From contig NZ_JBJGED010000017.1 in assembly GCF_045062745.1 (NCBI RefSeq), positions 1 through 64,000 of the forward strand: 64,000 bases of DNA, in the 5' to 3' direction. The notes under the pieces were generated by a model. It saw nothing but the letters and a program-made list of their open reading frames with translations, was not told the DNA's origin and did no database searches. Shown here piece after piece: positions 25,754 to 34,373 of this stretch. Within the stretch, counting starts at the first letter, position 1. The number at the start of each line of letters is the position of its first letter. The DNA is from Paenibacillus_AA sp045062745. Lineage in GTDB: Bacteria; Bacillota; Bacilli; Paenibacillales; NBRC-103111. The position numbers were made by a program, and so were the translations under genes.

Positions 25754-25783
25754 ATATTACACGTGTTCGTTATGTGCCCGCAA
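25754..25783 (-). promoter_or_regulatory. lacI-type gene promoter overlapping operator O3
   Basis: On the minus strand TTGCGG (25783-25778) and TAATAT (25759-25754) are 18 bases apart. The third TTACACGTGTTC copy (25757-25768) covers the spacer and part of the -10, an arrangement expected for autorepression. Confidence 0.55.
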
Positions 25784-25784
25784 C

Positions 25785-25813
25785 AAAAAAACGAGAGCCC
25801 CGTAAGGCTCCCG
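25785..25813 (-). terminator. Orphan rho-independent terminator
   Basis: On the minus strand CGGGAGCC and GGCTCTCG pair around a short loop and are followed by seven T residues. The G-U pair and the T-run make sense only on this strand. No minus-strand gene lies between it and the plus-strand protease gene, so it may end a small RNA. It sits just upstream of the regulator's promoter. Confidence 0.65.
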
Positions 25814-25921
25814 CAGTTGACTGTACCCGCATGGACAGTGAACGGACTCCCGTCCACTACCCTGCACCATACCAAGAGCCCGAAATGAACTCTCCATCCA
25901 TATTATGAGGCGGAATACCCG

Positions 25922-27220
25922 ATGACACTTGAAAATGCCCATTTCCGCGAAAAAAGGCACTTCGCTCAGTCGGGCTTTCGACCCTGTACATATGATAGCG
26001 CATGGAACCCATTTGCTCGCGTCCGGGAGGAATTCAAGTTGAACGATGCGGCCCTTTTGCGCTTGCTGCAGGAAACCCCGGTCCCTTCTACAGAACCGGC
26101 CAAAAAACATATCATTCACTTCAAAACCCCATCCGACTATCAGCGCTTCATCCGCAACTGGAATAGCTCCAAGCCTACGGCCAGCCCGTTCCCGGCCATC
26201 CAGCCGATTCAACTGATTCACGCGATTTCCTGTACCCTCCCCAGCTTGAACGAGGTCGCCTACCATCCCGGCATCCGGTATATCGAAGAAGATGTCATGA
26301 TCCAGGTTCACGCTCCGCAAGCCCGGCTCGTCTCCCAGCAGTCGCCCGGCGGCTACCGGGAAGAGGCCCCCACCGTACCGTGGGGCGTTCGGCAGATTAA
26401 GGCACCCGAATCGTGGAACCACGCCCGCGGCAATCGAATCCGGATCGGCGTCATCGACACGGGTATCGATTATATGCACCCCGATCTGCGCGGCCGCATC
26501 GCTCGAGGCATCAACCTCGTGCAGAAGGGCTCCCTGCCCGTGGACGACAACGGCCACGGCACCCATATCTCGGGGACGATCGCCGCCTCGAACTCGTACA
26601 CCGGGCTCGTCGGTGTCGCGCCCATGGCGATCGTGCACCCGGTGAAGGCGTTCGATCACAACGGCACGGCCTTCGTCTCGGACATCGTGCTAGGCATCGA
26701 TTGGTGCGTGCGCAACGGCATGCACTTGATCAACATGAGCTTCGGCATGCGCAACCGCAGCAAGTCGCTGCACGACGCGGTACGCGGAGCCTATACGGCC
26801 GGCATCTCGATCGTCGCCTCCTCGGGCAACGACGGCAGGCGTTCGCACATCGACTACCCCGCCCGCTTCGTGCAGACGATCTCGGTCGGCGCGACGACCC
26901 GGAACAAACGAATAGCCCCGTTCAGTAACCGGGGCCGTTCTATCGATATTTATGCGCCGGGGGACAAGATCCACTCGACATGGCTCCAGCGCAAGTATAT
27001 GGAGCTCAGCGGCACGTCGATGGCGACGTCGCATGTGAGCGGCGTGATCGCGCTTATGCTGACGCTCAAGCCCGACCTCAGCCCGAAGGACATCAAGGCC
27101 CTGCTCCGCAAGACGTCCAACCCCGTGATCGGGTTGAGGACGTCGAGGGAGTCCAGCAGCGCCACGGGCGAGATCGACGCGGTGCGCGTGCTCCGCGTGC
27201 TGAAGGGGCCGTCTGCGTAG
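25922..27220 (+). CDS. Subtilisin-like S8 family serine protease
   Basis: The 432-residue protein has the full subtilase triad: D179 in GVIDTGIDY, H212 in DNGHGTHISG and S366 in LSGTSMATSHVSG, with oxyanion N303 in SSGNDG. The first 150 residues look like an inhibitor/propeptide region (HIIHFKTPSDYQRF). No signal peptide or membrane segment is visible, so it is either intracellular or released in an unusual way. GAGGCGG precedes the ATG. It is convergent with argS, with an eight-base gap. Confidence 0.92.
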   Translation: MTLENAHFREKRHFAQSGFRPCTYDSAWNPFARVREEFKLNDAALLRLLQETPVPSTEPAKKHIIHFKTPSDYQRFIRNWNSSKPTASPFPAIQPIQLIHAISCTLPSLNEVAYHPGIRYIEEDVMIQVHAPQARLVSQQSPGGYREEAPTVPWGVRQIKAPESWNHARGNRIRIGVIDTGIDYMHPDLRGRIARGINLVQKGSLPVDDNGHGTHISGTIAASNSYTGLVGVAPMAIVHPVKAFDHNGTAFVSDIVLGIDWCVRNGMHLINMSFGMRNRSKSLHDAVRGAYTAGISIVASSGNDGRRSHIDYPARFVQTISVGATTRNKRIAPFSNRGRSIDIYAPGDKIHSTWLQRKYMELSGTSMATSHVSGVIALMLTLKPDLSPKDIKALLRKTSNPVIGLRTSRESSSATGEIDAVRVLRVLKGPSA

Positions 27221-27228
27221 CGCCTTGC

Positions 27229-28905
27229 CTACATGCTCGTCGGCGCCGAGACGCCCACCAGCTTCAGCACGTTGCGGATGACGATCGCGAGCGCCGCCAA
27301 GAGCGCGAGACGCGCTTGCGTCAGCTCGGCGTCTTCTGTAATAACCCGCTCCGCCTTGTAGTAGCTATGGAACTGGGAGGCGAGCTCGTAGACGTAGCGG
27401 ATCAACCGGTGCGGCGCATGCTGCCCGGCCGCCTGCTCTACTTCCACGGGCAAGTCGCCCAGCTTGCGCAGCAGGTCGAACTCCGCTTCCGCCTGCAAGG
27501 TGGACAAGTCCACCTCATTCAGCGGCCGGAGGGTGATCCCCTGCTCCTCCGCCTGGCGGAAGATGCTGCATATGCGCGCATGCGCGTACTGGACGTAGAA
27601 CACGGGATTCTCGTTCGACTTCGAGATGGCGAGATCCATATCGAAGTCCAGGTGCGAATCGGTGCTGCGCATCGTGAAGAAGTAGCGGATCGGGTCGACC
27701 CCGACCTCATCCATCAAGTCCTCCATCGTGACCGCTTTGCCGGTCCGCTTGGACATCTTCACCTTCTCCCCGTTCTGGAACAGGCTGACCATCTGGGCGA
27801 TCAGCACCGTCAGCTTGTCCGGGTCGAAGCCGAGCGCCGCCATGGCCGCCTTCACGCGCGGAATGTAGCCGTGATGGTCCGCGCCCCAGATGTTGATCAG
27901 TTCGTCGAAGCCCCGCTCGTACTTTGTCCGGTGGTACGCGATGTCCGGCGTCAGGTACGTATAGCTGCCGTCATTCTTGATCAGGACGCGGTCCTTGTCG
28001 TCCCCGAACGGGGTCGTCCGCAGCCAGGTCGCGCCTTCTTCCTCGTAGATGTGACCGGCTTCCTTGAGCGTGCTGAGCACCGGATCGATCAAGCCGTTCT
28101 CGTACAGAGACGTCTCGCTGTACCAGACATCGAACGACACGCCGAAGCGAGCGAGGTCCCGCTTCAGCTTCGCCAGCTCCTTCTCGAGGCCGTACGACCG
28201 GAAGTAGCTGCGGCGTTCCGCTTCCGGCAGCGCCAATAGCCGATCGCCCTCCTGCGCGGCGAGCTCCTGGGCGAAGCCCTTGATGTCCTCGCCGTAGTAG
28301 CCGTCCTCCGGCATTTCGGCGTCTCGGCCGAGCGCCTGCAAGTAGCGGGCTTCAATCGACTTCGCCAAGTTGTCGACTTGGTTGCCCGCGTCGTTGATGT
28401 AATATTCCCGGCTCACGTCGTAGCCGGCGAAGTCCAGCACGTTGCACAGGGCGTCGCCCACCGCCGCGCCGCGAGCATGGCCCAAGTGTAGGCTGCCCGT
28501 CGGGTTGGCGCTGACGAACTCCACCTGCACCTTGCGTCCTTGACCCAGGTTTACGCGTCCGTAGTTCTCGTCCTTGGTCAGGACATCACCGATGATCGGG
28601 TATAAGTAGCTTTTGTCCATGAAGAAGTTAATGAATCCTGGGCCGGCGATCTCCATCCGGGACACGCCCGCCCGGGCCGATTGCAATTGTTCGACGATCG
28701 CCTCGGCGATCAGCTTCGGGTTCTTCTTGGCGAGCCGCGTCAGCTGCATCGCCACGTTCGTCGAGAAGTCGCCGTGCACCTTCTCCCTCGGCACCTCCAG
28801 CACGATCTCCGGCAAAGCGTCCCCCTCGACGAGTCCGGTTGCGCTTACGGCGGCGGCGATCGCTGCCTTCAATTGCTCTTTGATTTGTTCCACACTGCTG
28901 CTCAT
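27229..28905 (-). CDS. argS: Arginyl-tRNA synthetase
   Basis: The 558-residue class I synthetase has an N-terminal Add-1 domain, the HIGH-type motif HLGHARG, a KMSK-type motif (KMSKRTGKAVT) and a DALR anticodon-binding domain at the C-terminus. It charges tRNA-Arg. It follows the DUF1934 gene by 25 bases, as in B. subtilis (ywiB-argS), so they are probably one operon. No T-box leader is visible. Confidence 0.97.
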   Translation of the reverse strand: MSSSVEQIKEQLKAAIAAAVSATGLVEGDALPEIVLEVPREKVHGDFSTNVAMQLTRLAKKNPKLIAEAIVEQLQSARAGVSRMEIAGPGFINFFMDKSYLYPIIGDVLTKDENYGRVNLGQGRKVQVEFVSANPTGSLHLGHARGAAVGDALCNVLDFAGYDVSREYYINDAGNQVDNLAKSIEARYLQALGRDAEMPEDGYYGEDIKGFAQELAAQEGDRLLALPEAERRSYFRSYGLEKELAKLKRDLARFGVSFDVWYSETSLYENGLIDPVLSTLKEAGHIYEEEGATWLRTTPFGDDKDRVLIKNDGSYTYLTPDIAYHRTKYERGFDELINIWGADHHGYIPRVKAAMAALGFDPDKLTVLIAQMVSLFQNGEKVKMSKRTGKAVTMEDLMDEVGVDPIRYFFTMRSTDSHLDFDMDLAISKSNENPVFYVQYAHARICSIFRQAEEQGITLRPLNEVDLSTLQAEAEFDLLRKLGDLPVEVEQAAGQHAPHRLIRYVYELASQFHSYYKAERVITEDAELTQARLALLAALAIVIRNVLKLVGVSAPTSM

Positions 28906-28930
28906 TGGTTACGTTCCTCCTGAATATCGA

Positions 28931-29458
28931 CTAATCGAGTTCCTCTATGTCCAGCCGGAGCTTGTAGATCCCTGTGAATTGCCCGTCCACGTACAGCTCG
29001 TACTTCCACTTCACGGAGTGGCCCCGCTCCCGCCCGCGATGAGCGATCGTGCGGGTCACCGTCTCGAGCAGCAGCCGCTTGGGCTTGGGCCTGGTGGCAC
29101 CCGCAGCGGCGACGCTGCGCGGTCTTGCCGGTGCGTTATGGCCCGCTTCGGGGTTGGACCCCTGCTCCGCCTCCGGCTCCAGCGCTTCGGGCGGCAGCTT
29201 ATAACTGCCCGTCATCCGGACGCCGCTCACGAACGTCTGGTCGGACTCCACGTCTCCGTGGCGTAGGACGCGAATGTCCGTGGCGCTCCACTTCACGGTC
29301 GTCGTCGTCCGCCCGTACGCAGGATCGGGCTCGGGGTAGCGGACGTAGTTCGCGCCGGTGGGCGTCGTGTACCACTCCCCCTGCGCCTGCAGCGAGGAGG
29401 TCTGCCCGCCGCCCTGGCTCTCGATGCGGATGCGCACCGCTTTTTTACCGATGGTCAT
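28931..29458 (-). CDS. DUF1934 (YwiB-type) beta-barrel protein
   Basis: The 175-residue protein matches DUF1934 at both ends: an N-terminal strand region (AVRIRIESQGGG), TTTTVKWSATDIRVLRHGDV, and a C-terminal WKYELYVDGQFTGIYKLRLDIEEL. The fold is a calycin-like small barrel and the function is unknown. A low-complexity insert rich in P, A and E (about residues 94-128) makes it longer than the usual roughly 140 residues. AAGGAAG lies just before the ATG. It is linked to argS as in Bacillus. Confidence 0.85.
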   Translation of the reverse strand: MTIGKKAVRIRIESQGGGQTSSLQAQGEWYTTPTGANYVRYPEPDPAYGRTTTTVKWSATDIRVLRHGDVESDQTFVSGVRMTGSYKLPPEALEPEAEQGSNPEAGHNAPARPRSVAAAGATRPKPKRLLLETVTRTIAHRGRERGHSVKWKYELYVDGQFTGIYKLRLDIEELD

Positions 29459-29662
29459 GCTTCCTTGTCTCCCGTTGATTGGCTAGTGATAAGTGTATAA
29501 TATAGCGGGCGCAAATTCAATTGCGGCGGGCGCCGAAGGGTGATTCTATTGAACTCGCGGTCGAGACTATACTCTATTATTCGGTTGTTGGGAGGCGCTG
29601 TATACATAGAGTGATTGATACGAGGAGCATTGTTAAGGTTGAAATTGGGGTTAAAGCGAGCC

Positions 29663-30160
29663 GTAGTTCGATTTCACCTGCTTGCACGTCTGAATTGCAG
29701 GGAGCTCGAAACAATCCGGAGGCGCGGTAGTTCGATTTTGAAGACTGTCGATTAACTGTTAGATCGTATCATTTCCAGCTTAAGAAGCTCGATCCTGGAT
29801 ATAAGATGACGTGTAGTTCGATTTTGCCAAATTGGAGTTGGTGTTAAGGGAAGATCACGCTATGCAGTTCGATTTTGCCTATCAAAATGGCAGTATTCCA
29901 GGTTCCGTATTCTCAAGGTACGCTCCAATTCGGCAAAATCGAACTAGAGCTCGTCCAAATGAACTCTAGCCTGCTGTAAGTTGGTGAAATCAAACTAGAG
30001 CGCGTTTGTCTCGGCTAGATGAGCCATCCACAGCCTCTTTTGCCGAATGCAGGGAATCGGAAACCCTGTTGCTAATGTGTAAATCGATTTAATCTTATTA
30101 AAGAGTACCTTTCAAGCAGAGCTGCTGTATACCAGACCTGTAAGTATGCGAAATCGAATT
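29663..30160. repeat. Cluster of short dispersed repeats, TAGTTCGATTTTGCC family
   Basis: The gap from 29459 to 30280 holds no credible gene and is AT-richer than its surroundings. It contains at least seven full or degenerate copies of a motif near TAGTTCGATTTTGCC: forward at 29663, 29727, 29813 and 29865; reversed at 29932, 29983 (GGTGAAATCAAACTAGAG) and 30149 (GCGAAATCGAATTG). Spacing is irregular, so this is not CRISPR. Origin and function are unknown. Confidence 0.75.
29814..29946. repeat. 24-bp near-perfect inverted repeat with 85-base interior
   Basis: The arms 29814-29837 and 29923-29946 are reverse complements at 23 of 24 positions, reading TAGTTCGATTTTGCC followed by RAATTGGAG. The 133-bp unit could be a non-autonomous mobile element or a long hairpin. 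No T-run follows it on either strand, so it is not a terminator. A further copy of the motif lies inside the interior at 29865-29879. Confidence 0.85.
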
Positions 30161-30280
30161 GCACGGAGGGCAGGTCCAGCAGGGCATGCTTCGGTCTTTG
30201 GTTCAAGCCAAAACTCGCCGGAGTGCTCTTTTACAATTTTCACTCCCCGTGTCCAGGGGTAGAAGGAGAGGGAGCGCCGC

Positions 30281-30315
30281 AAAAAAAAGCCAAGGAAACC
30301 GAAGCTCCCCTGGCT
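30281..30315 (-). terminator. Strong terminator of speE
   Basis: On the minus strand AGCCAGGGGAGC and GTTTCCTTGGCT pair over 12 positions (with G-U pairs) around a TTCG tetraloop and are followed by eight T residues. It lies 19 bases beyond the speE stop. Confidence 0.9.
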
Positions 30316-30333
30316 CTACGCATATATTGAGAT

Positions 30334-31161
30334 TTACTTGATCAGATCCTCCACGAACTTCGGCAGCGCGAACGCTGCTTTGTGCAGACGCGGAGAGTAG
30401 TATTTCGTGTCCAGCTCGGGAATTTGCTTCTCGTCCACCTCGAGCGGATCCGCCTTCTTGCTACCCATCGTGAACGTCCACAGCCCGCTCGGGTATGTAG
30501 GAATGTTCGCGCAGTAGACGCGGACGATCGGGAAAATCTCGCGCACGTCGCGGTTCACCGTCCGGATCAGATCCGCTTTGAACCAAGGATTGTCCGTCTG
30601 GGCCACGAAGATGCCGTCTTCCTTGAGCGATTCGAAGATCCCTTGGTAGAAGCCGCGGGTGAACAGCTCTACGGCCGGACCGACCGGTTCGGTCGAATCG
30701 ACCATGATGACGTCGTACGTATTCTTATGGTCGTGGATGTGCATGAAGCCGTCGTTCACGATCACTTCCACGCGCGGATTGTCCAGCTCGGCCGCGATCG
30801 AGGGCAGGAATTTCTTCGAATACTCGATCACCTTGCCGTCGATGTCGACGAGGACCGCCTTCTCCACCGCCTTGTGCTTCATTACCTCGCGCACGACGCC
30901 GCCGTCTCCGCCGCCTACGATGAGGACATGCTTCGGATTCGGATGCGTGAAGAGCGCCGGATGCGCCACCATCTCGTGATACACCCATTCATCCTTCTCG
31001 GTCGTCATGACCATGCCGTCCAGCACGAGCATACGTCCGAATTCAATCGTATCAATGATGGCCAAATCTTGAAATTGCGTCTGCTCCCGCACAAGCGTTT
31101 CCGTAATTTGAGCCGTTATGCCGTAATGTTCCGTTTGTTTCTCCGTGTACCATAATTCCAT
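30334..31161 (-). CDS. speE: Spermidine synthase (polyamine aminopropyltransferase)
   Basis: The start MELWYTEKQTEHYG at 31161 has AAGGTAGG upstream and gives 275 residues. The SAM-like binding loop GGGDGGVVREV, the acidic YDVIMVDSTEPVGPA catalytic region and the C-terminal YY/SPRLHKAAFALP tail are all present. It transfers aminopropyl from decarboxylated SAM to putrescine. In B. subtilis speE is followed by speB (agmatinase); here no speB is seen and a strong terminator follows at once. The divergent neighbour pbpG is syntenic. Confidence 0.95.
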   Translation of the reverse strand: MELWYTEKQTEHYGITAQITETLVREQTQFQDLAIIDTIEFGRMLVLDGMVMTTEKDEWVYHEMVAHPALFTHPNPKHVLIVGGGDGGVVREVMKHKAVEKAVLVDIDGKVIEYSKKFLPSIAAELDNPRVEVIVNDGFMHIHDHKNTYDVIMVDSTEPVGPAVELFTRGFYQGIFESLKEDGIFVAQTDNPWFKADLIRTVNRDVREIFPIVRVYCANIPTYPSGLWTFTMGSKKADPLEVDEKQIPELDTKYYSPRLHKAAFALPKFVEDLIK

Positions 31162-31262
31162 GATCCTACCTTCTTTCCTCACCATATTCGCCGGGGCGTA
31201 TCCAGGGCCGGAAGCTGCCGCTTGCCAAAGCCTCCCTTATTGTACCACAAGGCACAGATTGT

Positions 31263-31290
31263 ATTATATTACAACCCGATGAAAATGCAA
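31263..31290 (-). promoter_or_regulatory. Sigma-A promoter of speE
   Basis: On the minus strand TTGCAT (31290-31285) and a perfect TATAAT (31268-31263) are 16 bases apart, about 100 bases upstream of the speE start. Confidence 0.6.
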
Positions 31291-31422
31291 CGAATCGCCG
31301 GGCCTCCACAAAAAATTCATAGAAGAAACTGCGCTCCCGATGATTAACCCCGCTTACCTTCGGCTACCCTGAATAATAAAACCTTTTATTGTCAATGGAT
31401 GGCCAGGAAGGAAGTGTCCGAC

Positions 31423-33558
31423 ATGCCGAGCGACCGTCGTCCTCCTCATGAACCCGATTCCGAAGCGGAATCGAATACCCCGCGCCGCACGAGGCAAGAG
31501 AAGATGGCCTCCTCGAGAGCCGCTGCCCGTGCGAGCACCCGTAAAAAGCCACGTCGCTTGCTTCGCCGCATGTTCGGCCTTGCCCTGTCTTGCGGGATCG
31601 TCGGCTTGATCGGCCTCGGCGGTCTGCTGCTCTACTTGCGGTCGCAGGCGCTGCCGGTCAGCACCGCCCTGCAAAATCTGCAGCTGTACGATATCCGCGG
31701 AGAAGCGCTTGTCACGTCCGCCCCGGGGCAAAACCGGGAGTATGTGCCTCTGTCCCGCATCGCCCCTAATGTCATTAAAGCCACTTTGTCGATTGAGGAC
31801 GAGCGCTTTTACGAGCATTTTGGGCTCGACCTGCGCGGCATCGCCCGGGCCACGCTCGTCAACATCGAGCACATGGACAAGGTGCAGGGCGCAAGCACCC
31901 TGACCCAGCAGCTGGCGCGCAACCTGTATTTGACCCACGACCGCACGTGGAGCCGGAAGCTGAAAGAAGCGATGTACGCGACACAGCTGGAAATGAAGCT
32001 CAGCAAGGATCAGATTCTCGAGCGGTATTTGAACCAAATCTATTACGGCCATTCGGCCTATGGGGTGCAGGCGGCGGCGCAAATGTATTTTCATAAGGAC
32101 GCCAGCGACTTGAGCCTCGCCGAAAGCGCCCTGCTCGCCGGCATTCCGAAAGGACCGTCCTATTACTCGCCCTATCTCGATCCGGACAACGCCAAGCAGC
32201 GGCAAGAGCTGATCCTGGACACGATGGTCAAAAACGGCCATCTGAGCGAGGCTCAGGCCGAAGAGGCCAAGAGCGAGAAGCTCGTCTACCAGCCTCGGGA
32301 GAACAAAACGCCGCAGAACGCGGCTCCGTATTTCCAAGACTACATTCGTTATCTCGCAACGGAGAAGCTCGGCATCAGCGAGCAGGAATTCGACGAAGGC
32401 GGCCTTCGGTTCTACACGACGATCGATCTGAAAGCCCAGCAGGCCGCCGAGGATGCGGTTACGAAGCATATGGAAGGCAACGAGGAGCTGCAGAGCGCCC
32501 TTGTCGCCATCGATCCGCGCACCGGCTACATCAAAGCGATGGTCGGCGGCAAGTCGTACGGCGCCAACCAGTTCAACCGGGCGGTCTCGGGCACACGCCA
32601 GCCGGGATCGGCGTTCAAGCCGTTCGTCTACTTGACCGCGCTCCAGCAGGCCGGCTTCACACCTGTCAAGCGGTACAAAAGCGAGCCGACGGTGTTCACG
32701 TACGACGAAGGAAGGAAGACGTACACCCCGAGCAACTTCGGGAACAAGTACCCGAACGCGGAGATCGATCTGCGAGAGGCGATCGCGAAATCGGACAACA
32801 TCTTCGCCGTGCACTCGATCATGGAGGTCGGGGCGGACAAGGTGATCGAGACGGCCCGCCGCTTGGGCGTGACGAGCCCGCTCTCGCCGCTGCCGTCGCT
32901 CGCGCTCGGCACGTATCCGGTCAGCCCGCTCGAGATGGCTTCCGCCTTCGGCGTGCTGGCCAATCAAGGGCTCCGGGTCGAGCCGACGGCGATTCTCCGG
33001 ATCGAGACGCCGTCCGGCAAGGTCATCTATGAAGCGAAGCCGAAGAAGGAGCAGGTGGCGGATCCCGCCGCGACCTACGTGCTGACCGACCTGATGAAGA
33101 GCGTGTTCGAGGAGGGCGGCACGGCGAGCCGCGTCGCCTCGACCCTGAAGCGTCCGGTCGCCGGCAAGACCGGCACAACGAATACGGACGCGTGGATGGT
33201 CGGCTATACGCCGGAGCTCGCCACGGCGGTCTGGGTCGGCTACGATCGGGACAAGACGATCAACCCGATCGATTCCTACCAGGCGGCGCCGATCTTCGCG
33301 GAATTCACCGAGGAGGTGCTGGCGTCGATCCCGCCGAAGCTGTTCCCGATGCCGGACAATGTGGTCACCGCCTATATCGACACGCCGACCGGCAAGCTGG
33401 CCGGCAACTGCTCGAACCAGACGCGGCTGGAATCGTTCGTGAAGGGGACGGAACCGACCGAGTCTTGCTCCGGTCAGCCGGCCCAACCGGACGGCGGTAC
33501 GCAGCCAAGCAAAACGAAGTCGTGGTGGAACGACTTCAAGCGCTGGTGGAACGATTAG
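31423..33558 (+). CDS. pbpG: Bifunctional class A penicillin-binding protein (PbpG-type)
   Basis: The ATG at 31423 is chosen over one 24 bases upstream because AGGAAGGAAG lies at proper distance; it gives 711 residues. After a basic cytoplasmic tail comes one membrane anchor (about 50-72). The glycosyltransferase 51 domain has EDERFYEHFG (E125) and QGASTLTQQLARN. The transpeptidase domain has S396 in SAFK, SDN in AKSDNIFAVHS, and KTGTT. It polymerises and crosslinks peptidoglycan. The context speE-pbpG-ywhD matches B. subtilis, where PbpG takes part in spore peptidoglycan synthesis. Confidence 0.93.
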   Translation: MPSDRRPPHEPDSEAESNTPRRTRQEKMASSRAAARASTRKKPRRLLRRMFGLALSCGIVGLIGLGGLLLYLRSQALPVSTALQNLQLYDIRGEALVTSAPGQNREYVPLSRIAPNVIKATLSIEDERFYEHFGLDLRGIARATLVNIEHMDKVQGASTLTQQLARNLYLTHDRTWSRKLKEAMYATQLEMKLSKDQILERYLNQIYYGHSAYGVQAAAQMYFHKDASDLSLAESALLAGIPKGPSYYSPYLDPDNAKQRQELILDTMVKNGHLSEAQAEEAKSEKLVYQPRENKTPQNAAPYFQDYIRYLATEKLGISEQEFDEGGLRFYTTIDLKAQQAAEDAVTKHMEGNEELQSALVAIDPRTGYIKAMVGGKSYGANQFNRAVSGTRQPGSAFKPFVYLTALQQAGFTPVKRYKSEPTVFTYDEGRKTYTPSNFGNKYPNAEIDLREAIAKSDNIFAVHSIMEVGADKVIETARRLGVTSPLSPLPSLALGTYPVSPLEMASAFGVLANQGLRVEPTAILRIETPSGKVIYEAKPKKEQVADPAATYVLTDLMKSVFEEGGTASRVASTLKRPVAGKTGTTNTDAWMVGYTPELATAVWVGYDRDKTINPIDSYQAAPIFAEFTEEVLASIPPKLFPMPDNVVTAYIDTPTGKLAGNCSNQTRLESFVKGTEPTESCSGQPAQPDGGTQPSKTKSWWNDFKRWWND

Positions 33559-33594
33559 AGATCCCCACAAGCACGCCACCCCATACAAATACGC

Positions 33595-33627
33595 AAAGAG
33601 GAAGACGCGAGCCGCGTCTTCCTCTTT
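33595..33627 (+). terminator. Hairpin terminator after pbpG
   Basis: AAAGAGGAAGACGC and GCGTCTTCCTCTTT form a perfect 14-bp stem around GAGCC, about 40 bases after the pbpG stop. Few T residues follow (TTTGCTGT), so it may work in both directions with modest efficiency, also protecting ywhD. Confidence 0.7.
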
Positions 33628-33718
33628 GCTGTCCTAGTATATTGTGCGAAAATATACTTCACTTAGTTTATACGAGTTGCCGTTTTCCTTCAACGCATGA
33701 CACATAATCGCCACAATT

Positions 33719-34252
33719 CTATTGCAGCGCCGACTTCAGCGCCTCGCTCGAGCGCTCCCACCATTCCGCGTTGTGCTCGATGAGCACGCCCCGCAGCGCC
33801 GCCTTCTCCGTCTCGTTCAACCCGTCCGCGATCACGCGGCGCTTCATGGCATAGTCCATCTTGTTCACATGATCGGCCAAGATCTTCCACCCACGGCGCG
33901 CTTCCGTGTCGACCAACATCTCGCAGGCGGTCAGCCCCGCATAGCTAGGCCCTTCCTCGTCGCGTCCCACGTACACCCAGACGATCCAGCACTTCCGCCC
34001 GTTCGGCACCTCGTCCTTGTTCATGCCGAACTTAATGCCCCGCTCCACCTTGCTCTTCGCATGGATCGCGCCCAAGTCGATATACGCCTCGTCTCCGTCA
34101 ATAATGACGCTCGACAAATTATTCAAGTCGATCGAGCCCGCCCCGAATCCGCGATGCTCCTTATTGCTCACCACATTAAGCGCGAGCTTCTTCTTCTCCG
34201 GCGCTGGCGGCTGTTCCCCGCCTGGAGTGGTATTCGAATCCCGAACGTCCAT
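33719..34252 (-). CDS. ywhD: YwhD family protein
   Basis: 177 residues from the ATG at 34252, which has AGGAAGG upstream; a longer frame to 34291 has no ribosome binding site. The sequence (LALNVVSNKEHRGFGAGSIDLNNLSSVIIDG; RGIKFGMNKDEVPNG) matches the YwhD family, which is conserved in spore-forming Bacilli and of unknown function. It appears soluble. It lies beyond pbpG as in B. subtilis but on the opposite strand to it. Confidence 0.85.
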   Translation of the reverse strand: MDVRDSNTTPGGEQPPAPEKKKLALNVVSNKEHRGFGAGSIDLNNLSSVIIDGDEAYIDLGAIHAKSKVERGIKFGMNKDEVPNGRKCWIVWVYVGRDEEGPSYAGLTACEMLVDTEARRGWKILADHVNKMDYAMKRRVIADGLNETEKAALRGVLIEHNAEWWERSSEALKSALQ

Positions 34253-34373
34253 CCCGGACACCTTCCTATCTATCAATTGTGGAATTGACATTTCTTTTTA
34301 CTCATTTTAGCTAATATTTGTCCAAAAGCAAACATATAGATGGGGTAGTAAGCTTGTCAAGCTTGTCAACGGG

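Noticed and set aside
29663..30160. CRISPR array.
   Set aside because: The repeats are short, degenerate, in both orientations and irregularly spaced; there are no spacers of constant size and no cas genes.
31354..33588. A 744-residue open frame on the minus strand covering the whole pbpG gene.
   Set aside because: It is the mirror of a GC-rich gene with all PBP motifs on the plus strand; it is arginine-rich, has no ribosome binding site and no recognisable domain.
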